From Alphaproteobacteria bacterium (GTDB lineage: Bacteria; Pseudomonadota; Alphaproteobacteria; Caulobacterales; Aquidulcibacteraceae), in assembly GCA_026400735.1 (NCBI GenBank), contig JAPLOL010000006.1, positions 1 to 43,944 of the forward strand: a stretch of 43,944 nucleotides of DNA, written 5' to 3'. Below, in pieces: positions 25,711-32,752 of the stretch; position 1 is the first letter of the stretch, and every line of letters begins with the position of its first letter. Position numbers and translations under genes: made by a program. The notes under the pieces are model-generated. The model was not told the DNA's origin. It made no database searches and saw only the letters and a program-made list of their open reading frames with translations.

Positions 25711-27729
25711 ATGAAACCGATCACGCTGCAGAACTACGCCGAAGGCAAATGGGTCGCCGGCGCCGGTGGGCTTGCCGAACTGCGCTCCGCCATCGACGGC
25801 GAAGTCGTCTCGCTCACCTCATCGCAAGGCCTCGACTTCGCGGCGATGCTGAAGCACGCGCGCGAAGAGGGCGGCCCAACATTGCGCGCGCTCACCTTCC
25901 ACCAACGCGCACTGATGCTGAAAGCGCTCGCCGACGCGCTAACCGCCAAGAAAGAAGCGCTATACGAACTCAGCTACAACACCGGCGCCACCAAAGCCGA
26001 CAGCTGGATCGACATCGATGGCGGCATCGGCACCTTCGCGGTCTATCAAGGCAAGGGCCGCCGCGAGCTCCCGAACGAGCGCATCCTGATCGACGGCAAC
26101 ATCGAAGCGCTCTCGCGCAACGGCACGTTCCAAGGTCTTCACGTCTTCACTTCACTTCAAGGCGTCGCCGTCCACATCAACGCCTTCAACTTCCCCGTCT
26201 GGGGTATGCTCGAAAAGCTGGCGCCGACCTTCCTCGCCGGCGTCCCCGCGATCGTGAAGCCAGCGAGCGCGACGAGCTATCTTACCGAAGCCGCCGTCCG
26301 CGTGATGCTCGAAGCCAACGTGCTGCCGAAGGGCGCGTTGCAGCTCATCGTCGGCTCAACCGGCGATCTCTTCGAGCACCTGACAACTCAAGACGTCGTC
26401 TCCTTCACCGGCTCCGCAGCCACGGCGAGCAAGCTCAAAGCGCATCCCGTGATCGTTCGCGAAAGCGTGCGGTTTGTGGCTGAGCAAGATTCGCTCAACG
26501 CTTCCGTCCTCGGTCCGGATGCGAAGGCGGACTCACCCGAATTCGATCTCTTCATCAAAGAGGTCGCCAAGGAAATGACGGTGAAGGCGGGCCAAAAGTG
26601 CACCGCCATCCGCCGCGCCATGGTGCCCGCGGCGCTGCTCGATGCCGCGCAAGACGCGTTGAAGGCGCGCTTGGAAAAAACTGTCGTCGGCGATCCGCGC
26701 GATGAAGCCACACGCATGGGCGCGCTCGTCAGCGCCAGCCAGCGCAACGATGTGCGCGACAAGATCAAAGAGATCAGCGCCGATGCAAAGATCGTCTACG
26801 GCGATCCAAACGCATCCCCATTCAACGAGAAGGGCGCTTTCCTATCGCCAGTTCTGCTTCGTTGTGAAAATCCGTGGCAAGCGCGCGCCGTGCACGATGT
26901 CGAAGCCTTTGGTCCCGTCTCAACTTTGATGCCGTACAAGGACGCCGCCGACGCCATTGCGCTCGCCAATCGCGGCAAAGGCTCGCTCGTCATGAGCGCC
27001 TTCACTTACGACACCGATTTCGCGCGCGAGCTCGTGCTTGGCTCCGGTTCATTCCACGGCCGCATCGCCTTTATCGATCGAGATAGCGCAAAAGAATCCA
27101 CCGGCCACGGTTCGCCGATGCCGCAGATGATTCATGGCGGCCCCGGTCGCGCCGGCGGCGGCGAAGAGATGGGCGGCATTCGCGGCGTCACGCACTACAT
27201 GCAACGCACCGCGCTGCAGGGCCATCCGCGTACGCTCGCCGCAATCGTGAAGCGCTACATCGCCGGCATGCCGACGGAGAACGCAGAACAGCATCCGTTC
27301 CGTCGCAAATTCCACGATCTGCCGATTGGCTATCAGCTCAAAACCAAAGCGCGCGAAATCACGCTCGACGACATCGAGCACTTCGCACACTTCACCGGCG
27401 ATACGTTTTACGCGCACATGGACGAAGAAGCCGCGAAAGCGAACCCGCTCTTCGGCGGCCGCGTCGCGCACGGCTATTTAATCCTAGCGTTCGCGGCCGG
27501 TCTCTTCGTCGATCCCGATCCAGGCCCGGTGCTCGCGAACTACGGCCTCGACAATCTGCGCTTCGTCAAACCCGTGAAGCCGGGCGACACAGTGCAAGTC
27601 GCGCTGACCGTCAAAGACAAAACCTTGCGCAAGCCCGATCAAGGCGAAGTGCGTTGGGATGTCGTTATCACCAATCGCGACGGCGAAACCGTCGCCGCGT
27701 ACGATCTGCTGACGATGAACGCGGCCTAA
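25711..27729 (+). CDS. paaZ: Bifunctional oxepin-CoA hydrolase / 3-oxo-5,6-dehydrosuberyl-CoA semialdehyde dehydrogenase PaaZ
   Basis: A 672-aa fusion. The N-terminal aldehyde dehydrogenase domain (about 1-515) carries glutamate in FVAEQDSLN and the nucleophilic cysteine in KAGQKCTAIRR. The C-terminal MaoC-type (R)-hydratase domain (about 530-672) has FTGDTFYAHMD, the Asp/His catalytic pair, and GGRVAHGYLI. It opens the oxepin ring and oxidises the aldehyde to 3-oxo-5,6-dehydrosuberyl-CoA, which enters beta-oxidation. The full bifunctional length is present. The stop overlaps by 4 bases the convergent aminotransferase gene. PaaH, PaaJ and PaaK, needed in the classic pathway, are not in the window. 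Confidence 0.96.
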   Translation: MKPITLQNYAEGKWVAGAGGLAELRSAIDGEVVSLTSSQGLDFAAMLKHAREEGGPTLRALTFHQRALMLKALADALTAKKEALYELSYNTGATKADSWIDIDGGIGTFAVYQGKGRRELPNERILIDGNIEALSRNGTFQGLHVFTSLQGVAVHINAFNFPVWGMLEKLAPTFLAGVPAIVKPASATSYLTEAAVRVMLEANVLPKGALQLIVGSTGDLFEHLTTQDVVSFTGSAATASKLKAHPVIVRESVRFVAEQDSLNASVLGPDAKADSPEFDLFIKEVAKEMTVKAGQKCTAIRRAMVPAALLDAAQDALKARLEKTVVGDPRDEATRMGALVSASQRNDVRDKIKEISADAKIVYGDPNASPFNEKGAFLSPVLLRCENPWQARAVHDVEAFGPVSTLMPYKDAADAIALANRGKGSLVMSAFTYDTDFARELVLGSGSFHGRIAFIDRDSAKESTGHGSPMPQMIHGGPGRAGGGEEMGGIRGVTHYMQRTALQGHPRTLAAIVKRYIAGMPTENAEQHPFRRKFHDLPIGYQLKTKAREITLDDIEHFAHFTGDTFYAHMDEEAAKANPLFGGRVAHGYLILAFAAGLFVDPDPGPVLANYGLDNLRFVKPVKPGDTVQVALTVKDKTLRKPDQGEVRWDVVITNRDGETVAAYDLLTMNAA

Positions 27730-28886
27730 GCGACAGCCTTCAATGCTTCCACAAAGCGCGGAATGTCCGTCTCACGCAGGCCGGCGACGTTAATCCGTGC
27801 CGAGTCCGTCATGTAAATCCCGTGCTGCTCACGCAGCGCCGTGACTTGCGCGTCGTTCAACGGCAACGTCGAGAACATGCCCTTCTGATCCGCGATCAGA
27901 TGCATCGGCAGCGAATTGACGCGCGAGGCGGCCAATTGCTGACGCGTGCGCTGAATGTGCGAGCGGATCTGATCCAGCTCCGCGCGCCATGAAGTGCGCA
28001 GTGCTTCGTCGCTCAACACTTCGCGTACAATCGCCGCGCCATGATCCGGCGGCATCGAATAATTTGCGCGCGCGATAGCCGCGAGATTGCTCATCACCGC
28101 CGGCCGCGCCTTCTCCGCCGCTTTTGCAAACAGCGCGCCAACTCGCTCACGATAAATGCCAAATGACTTCGCTTCCGAAACCGCGATCACCGCCTCTGGC
28201 ACGCGCTCCAGCAATACGCGCGCACCGGCGACGTCCTCATCAATGCCATCACCAAAGCCTTGATAGGCGAGATCGACGAACGCGATGATGCCGCGCGCGT
28301 TCAACGCATCGGCAATCTCTTTCCACTGCTCAATCGAAAAATCCGCGCCCAGCGGATTGTGGCAGCACGCTTGAATGATAATGCCATCGCCGCGCTCGGC
28401 TTTCGCGAAGCCAGCAATCAGCGCGTCCATATCGATGCGCTGCTCAGCAATATTGAAGAACGGCACATCAATGGGCTCAAGCCGCGCCGCACGTACGATC
28501 GACGGGTGGTTCGGCCAGCAGGGCGCAGGTAGCAGCACGCGCTTGGCGCCGCTCTCGCGCAGCAGATCGCAACCTAAACGCAAAGCTCCGGTGCCGCCGA
28601 CAGCCTGGATCGAAACAAACTCACGCGACATCTCGCCAAATGCGAGCCGGCCTACCAGCTTCAAAAAATCCACATCGCCTTGCTGGCCAACATACGTCTT
28701 CGTCTTTTGGCTCGCGAGCAGCAGCGCTTCGGCATCCTTTACCGCCCGCATCACCGGCGTGTTGCCGGTCGCGTCTTTGTAGACGCCGACACCCAAATCG
28801 ATCTTGTCCGTCCGCGGATCCTCGCGAAACATCTTGATGATCTTCAGGAGCGGATCCGGCGCTTTCGGCGCGAGCGTTTCAATCAT
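27726..28886 (-). CDS. Aromatic amino acid / aspartate aminotransferase (class I, subgroup I-alpha)
   Basis: A 386-aa fold-type I PLP aminotransferase of the AspC/TyrB group. The landmark residues are present: Trp in APCWPNHPSI, Asp/Tyr in FVDLAYQGFGDG, PLP lysine in SEAKSFGIYRERVG, ARANYSMPPDHGAA, and carboxylate-binding arginine in SARINVAGL. The enzyme would interconvert phenylalanine, tyrosine or aspartate with their 2-oxo acids. It follows E2 by 9 bases on the same strand with GAGGCAG before ATG. Being in an operon with a 2-oxoacid dehydrogenase and facing paaZ suggests aromatic amino acid catabolism; aspartate specificity cannot be excluded. Confidence 0.88.
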   Translation of the reverse strand: MIETLAPKAPDPLLKIIKMFREDPRTDKIDLGVGVYKDATGNTPVMRAVKDAEALLLASQKTKTYVGQQGDVDFLKLVGRLAFGEMSREFVSIQAVGGTGALRLGCDLLRESGAKRVLLPAPCWPNHPSIVRAARLEPIDVPFFNIAEQRIDMDALIAGFAKAERGDGIIIQACCHNPLGADFSIEQWKEIADALNARGIIAFVDLAYQGFGDGIDEDVAGARVLLERVPEAVIAVSEAKSFGIYRERVGALFAKAAEKARPAVMSNLAAIARANYSMPPDHGAAIVREVLSDEALRTSWRAELDQIRSHIQRTRQQLAASRVNSLPMHLIADQKGMFSTLPLNDAQVTALREQHGIYMTDSARINVAGLRETDIPRFVEALKAVA

Positions 28887-28895
28887 TGGTCTGCC

Positions 28896-30098
28896 TCAAT
28901 CTTCCAGCGGCCAGGTTTCAAGCACTTCAACGAAGCGCGTGAGCCATGCATTGGTTTGGTGTCCATCGAGCACGCGGTGGTCGATGGTGAGCGAAACGTA
29001 AGCCATCGGCTTGATCACCATCGCGTCGGCGCCGCCGATCGAGCGCACAACGACACGCTTCTCCAGCTTGCCGACGCCAAGGATCGCCGATTGCGGTTGG
29101 TTGATGATGATCGGCGTCGCAACGAGCGAGCCCGAAACGCCGTGGTTCGAAATCGTGAACGTGCCGCCTTGCACGTCCGCTGGCTTCAATTGGTTCTTGC
29201 GCGCGCGCTCGGTGACATCACCAAGCTGTGCTGCAGTTTCCTTCAGCGTCAGCGCCTGCGCGCGCTTGATCACCGGGACGATCAGGCCCTTGTCCCCAAG
29301 CGCCACGCCCATGCCGATATTGGCGTCCTCGAACACTTCGAGAAAATCGTCGTGCCAACGCGCATTAACGTTCGGCGACTCCTTCATCGCCTCTGCCGCG
29401 GCGCGAATAATGTAAGCGGAGTAGGTGAGTGGTGCGCCAGCTTTGGCGTACGCGTCCTTGTGCTTGTTACGGTGCGCCAAAATGGCGGAGAAATCCGCCT
29501 CAAACACCGCAGTCACATGCGGCGCAACAGCGACGGAGCGTGACATGTGCTCAGCGATCGATTTGCGCATCGCATCGTGCGGAATCTTGCCGCCTTTGAC
29601 CGGCGCAGCGGGCGCTTTCGCGACAGCCTTCGCGGGCCCGCGAGCGACATGATCCTGCACATCCTTGTGCGTGATGCGCCCATCGCGTCCGGTGCCAGCA
29701 ACCGTCGCTGCATCGAGGCGATGATCCGAGAGCAACCGCTTCACCAGCGGTGAAAGGCGCATCTCTCGCCCATCGTCGTTTCGCGCGGCCACGTTGGCAG
29801 CCCGCACGCTCGGCGTTTGCATGTTCGTCGACGCCGTTTGTGCCTGCGCCGCTACAACACCAAGCGTTAGCACCCCAAGCGTGGCCCCCGGCGCAGCTTC
29901 GTCGCCCTCATTCAGTGCAATCGATGCCAGCACACCGTCGCCCGGAGACGGCACTTCAACTGCAACCTTATCCGTCTCAAGCTCAACAATCGGCTCATCG
30001 CGCTTCACCGCGTCGCCGACCTTCTTCAGCCACGCCCGCACAACCGACTTCGAGCCCTCTTGCTCCAGCGGCATCACGATGTTCGTCGTGTCGGCCAT
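28896..30098 (-). CDS. E2 dihydrolipoyl acyltransferase of a 2-oxoacid dehydrogenase complex
   Basis: A 400-aa E2 subunit with the standard order. A lipoyl domain comes first (about 1-80; lipoyl-lysine K44 in LETDKVAVEV), then an Ala-rich linker. The peripheral subunit (E3)-binding domain follows (RLSPLVKRLLSDHRLDAATV), and last the catalytic domain ending SLTIDHRVLDGHQTNAWL with the active-site His/Asp. One lipoyl domain and the fused E1 upstream fit branched-chain-type complexes better than pyruvate or 2-oxoglutarate complexes. ATG 30098 makes TGATG with the E1 stop; an upstream in-frame extension is unlikely. An E3 gene is not nearby, so E3 is probably shared from elsewhere. Confidence 0.9.
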   Translation of the reverse strand: MADTTNIVMPLEQEGSKSVVRAWLKKVGDAVKRDEPIVELETDKVAVEVPSPGDGVLASIALNEGDEAAPGATLGVLTLGVVAAQAQTASTNMQTPSVRAANVAARNDDGREMRLSPLVKRLLSDHRLDAATVAGTGRDGRITHKDVQDHVARGPAKAVAKAPAAPVKGGKIPHDAMRKSIAEHMSRSVAVAPHVTAVFEADFSAILAHRNKHKDAYAKAGAPLTYSAYIIRAAAEAMKESPNVNARWHDDFLEVFEDANIGMGVALGDKGLIVPVIKRAQALTLKETAAQLGDVTERARKNQLKPADVQGGTFTISNHGVSGSLVATPIIINQPQSAILGVGKLEKRVVVRSIGGADAMVIKPMAYVSLTIDHRVLDGHQTNAWLTRFVEVLETWPLED

Positions 30099-32176
30099 CA
30101 GAAGCCCACCAACTCTTGCATTTTCGCCGCTATGCGCTCGACCGACGGCAGCGCCCATTCCATTAAGTCGGGATGGTGCGGCGATGGGATGTCCGGCATC
30201 GTCATGCGCGCGACAGGCGCGTCAAGATCAAGGAACGCTTGATCCGCGACGACAGCCGCGATCTCGGCGCCAAAGCCGCCGGTGCCGATATCTTCGTGCA
30301 CGATAAAGCAGCGATGCGTGCGCTTCACGGAAGCCAGCACCGCTTCGCTGTCCCACGGCGCGAGGGTGCGGAGGTCGAGAATGTCCGCGCTGACGTCAGC
30401 TTTCTCAGCCGCTGCCTCGCAACGCTCCACCATTGCACCCCATGCGACGACGGTGATGTCGCTGCCTTCACGCACGCGCTTAGCAACACCAAACGGCAAC
30501 GCGAAATCATCGCCGGGATAGGGGCGCCGCGCGCTCGCTGCATCGAGCATGTTGCGGTGCTCAAGAAACATGACCGGATCGTTGCCGCGCAAGGCTGTGC
30601 GCAACAACCCAACCGCATCTTCGGCGTTCGACGGACACGCAACGCGCCAGCCCGGCGAGTGTACGAACTGCACTTCATTCGTCTGCGAGTGCCAGGGGTC
30701 GCCGCATTTGAAGAAACCAACCGGCATGCGAACCACCATCGGTGCGGCAAAGCGATTGGCTGTTCGCCAACGCATCGTTCCGCAATCGTTGATCTGCTCG
30801 CACGCGGGATCGGCGTATTTGCGGAATTGAATCTCTGGCACCGGCATCAGTCCCGCGATCGCCATGCCGACAGCGCGCCCGATAATGCCTTCTTCCGAAA
30901 GCGAAGTGTCGAACACACGCCCGACGCCATACTTCTCTTGCAAACCAAGCGTCACACCGTGGACGCCACCCTTCGGGCCGACGTCTTCGCCAAACACCAA
31001 CACGCGCGGGTTCACCGCCAGCTCATTATCGAGCACGCGACGGATCGCGGTGATCATGTTGATGCGCGCGCCCTCCGGCTTCGGCTCATCGCTCACGCGC
31101 GGCGCCGTGTAGCCGGCGTTCAGCATGCCGCCTTCGTCCTGCACAGCGCCATCTTCGCTGAACACAAAGCGCGTCACTTGCGACGGCTCGCTTACAGGCC
31201 GCTGATCGGCGATCTGCACTGCGCGTCGCACATTCTCTTCTGCCTTCACCTCAGCCGCATCCCAATCCTTCTCACTCATCAGCGAGGGAACGACATGCGC
31301 CTTCAGCTTCGGCAGCGGATCGCGAGACCACTCCGCGTCGACGACGTCCTTAGACTTGTAAGCCTGCGTGTCCTGAAATGAGTGCCCCTGCAGGCGCGGC
31401 ACAACTAGATGCACGAGGGCAGGGCCGTTGCCGCCGCGCACATGCGTCACCGCATCCGCAATCAACTCCGACGCTTCCCCTGGATCGGTCCCATCACCGT
31501 CGCAAATCTTCAGCCCGGAGAAGCTCGCCAGATTCTTCGCGATGTTCTGACCCGGCGTTTGCAACCACCCTGGCGTCGAAATGCCATAGCCATTGTCTTC
31601 GATGTAAAACAACATCGGCAGCTTCAGCGTCGTCGCCATAGTCAGCGCCGACCAGAAGCCGTTGGTCGCCACCGAGGCGTCGCCGCCAAGCACAACGCTG
31701 ATCGCGCCGTCGAAGCTGCGATCGCCGAGAACGTTCTTCGCGTACTCGATCGCCTGCGCGTAACCGGCGGTCGGTGTGTACTGCGCGCCGACACCGCCGC
31801 ACATCGGGAGCGCCGATGCGCCGTTGCTGTTCGGGTAGTTGAACACGACGCCAATATCGCGCCCGTCGCTGTAGCCACCAGCGCGGCCCATCGCGGAGCC
31901 AAGCGCATCTTCAAGCGCGACGCCGAGCGAAAGCAGTATCGGCCGCGAGCGGTAGTAGCCGCACATCGCGTCCTTCGGGTGCGTGAGGTGCAAGCCGAGC
32001 AGCACTTGCGCCATGTCGTGGCCGCGCGCGCTGAATTGGTAGAAAATCTTCTTCCCCGGAACGAGCTCGCGCTCCTCAATCGCGTCCATCGCGCGCGAGG
32101 TCTGCACGTATTCGACGACGCGCTTCCAATCGGTTTGAGATGCGGATTTAGGGGCGGGCTTCGGCTTGGCGCTCAT
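30098..32176 (-). CDS. Fused E1 alpha-beta thiamine-diphosphate 2-oxoacid dehydrogenase
   Basis: A 692-aa single-chain E1. The alpha half (about 1-350) has the ThDP motif beginning GGDASVATNGFW and ending IEDNGYGIS. The beta half (about 365-692) has VFGEDVGPKGGVHG, FDTSLSEEGIIGRAVGMA and PEIQFRKYADPACEQI. The layout matches branched-chain 2-oxoacid dehydrogenase E1 in which both chains are joined. It decarboxylates a 2-oxo acid and acylates the lipoyl group of E2. ATG 32176 is the family-like start, with a weak Shine-Dalgarno; in-frame codons upstream are not supported. First of the operon with E2 and aminotransferase, and divergent from an Lrp regulator. Its substrate may be phenylpyruvate or a branched-chain oxo acid. 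Confidence 0.9.
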   Translation of the reverse strand: MSAKPKPAPKSASQTDWKRVVEYVQTSRAMDAIEERELVPGKKIFYQFSARGHDMAQVLLGLHLTHPKDAMCGYYRSRPILLSLGVALEDALGSAMGRAGGYSDGRDIGVVFNYPNSNGASALPMCGGVGAQYTPTAGYAQAIEYAKNVLGDRSFDGAISVVLGGDASVATNGFWSALTMATTLKLPMLFYIEDNGYGISTPGWLQTPGQNIAKNLASFSGLKICDGDGTDPGEASELIADAVTHVRGGNGPALVHLVVPRLQGHSFQDTQAYKSKDVVDAEWSRDPLPKLKAHVVPSLMSEKDWDAAEVKAEENVRRAVQIADQRPVSEPSQVTRFVFSEDGAVQDEGGMLNAGYTAPRVSDEPKPEGARINMITAIRRVLDNELAVNPRVLVFGEDVGPKGGVHGVTLGLQEKYGVGRVFDTSLSEEGIIGRAVGMAIAGLMPVPEIQFRKYADPACEQINDCGTMRWRTANRFAAPMVVRMPVGFFKCGDPWHSQTNEVQFVHSPGWRVACPSNAEDAVGLLRTALRGNDPVMFLEHRNMLDAASARRPYPGDDFALPFGVAKRVREGSDITVVAWGAMVERCEAAAEKADVSADILDLRTLAPWDSEAVLASVKRTHRCFIVHEDIGTGGFGAEIAAVVADQAFLDLDAPVARMTMPDIPSPHHPDLMEWALPSVERIAAKMQELVGF

Positions 32177-32181
32177 GGACT

Positions 32182-32220
32182 GGAAATTTACGGCAAATTC
32201 CGCGCAAATACCGTGCAATC
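32182..32220. promoter_or_regulatory. Candidate Lrp-type regulatory region: 11-bp phased repeats and imperfect palindrome
   Basis: Three copies of a GCAAAT-like motif start at 32193, 32204 and 32215, exactly 11 bases apart (GCAAATTCC, GCAAATACC, GCAATCTGCC). They overlap an imperfect 20-bp palindrome at 32182-32201 (GGAA-TT outer arms). All lie in the 120-bp gap between E1 and the divergent Lrp gene. Helically phased sites next to an Lrp/AsnC gene are typical of its autoregulated targets. Binding is inferred, not shown. Confidence 0.4.
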
Positions 32221-32296
32221 TGCCCGACGATGTGCCACAAGATGCACAAAACATGCGGGACAGAGCAATTTATCGCATGAAACGTGAGTTTTTCGG

Positions 32297-32752
32297 ATGG
32301 ATGATGCGGATAAACGGCTTTTAGTTGCGATTCAGCGCGATGCCGCCGTCTCGCAAACCGAACTCGCTGACCACGCGGGCGTATCCGCCAGCCAAGTCTC
32401 ACGCCGGCTCGCGAAGTTGAAGGAGGAGGGGGTGCTGCGCGGCATTGTCGGTGTGCTCGATCCCAAGCTTGCCGGCCTCACGTGCTCCGCGATCATCCGC
32501 GTGCGTTTGCGCGATCACGCGGCTGCAAACGTGAAAGCCTTCCGCGATCTCGTGGAGCGCATGAACGAAGTGACGCTATGCGTGATGACGACAGGCGAAA
32601 CGGACTACCTCATCAAAGTCGTGGCGCGCGACCTGCCGCATTTCCAAGAAATTGTGCAATCGAAACTGTTGCGCTGCGCTGCCATTGCGCACATGGAAAG
32701 TTCGATCATCCTTGAGCACCTCAAGGACACAACGGCGTTGCCGATCGACTAG
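32297..32752 (+). CDS. Lrp/AsnC-family transcriptional regulator (BkdR-like position)
   Basis: A 151-aa feast/famine regulator. The N-terminal HTH is MDDADKRLLVAIQRDA then SQTELADHAGVSASQVSRRL. The C-terminal RAM domain (about 65-145) includes VTLCVMTTGETDYLIKVVARD, the effector-binding sheet. Lrp proteins sense amino acids. Its divergent placement before the E1-E2-aminotransferase operon mirrors bkdR, which activates branched-chain oxoacid dehydrogenase genes. The start at 32297 gives the canonical Lrp N-terminus; the ribosome binding site is weak. The stop overlaps the convergent EAL gene by 4 bases. Confidence 0.9.
   Translation: MDDADKRLLVAIQRDAAVSQTELADHAGVSASQVSRRLAKLKEEGVLRGIVGVLDPKLAGLTCSAIIRVRLRDHAAANVKAFRDLVERMNEVTLCVMTTGETDYLIKVVARDLPHFQEIVQSKLLRCAAIAHMESSIILEHLKDTTALPID

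Noticed and set aside
30173-31381. 402-codon plus-strand open frame opposite E1
   Set aside because: Antisense to the E1 alpha-beta gene; no recognisable domain and a shadow-like composition.
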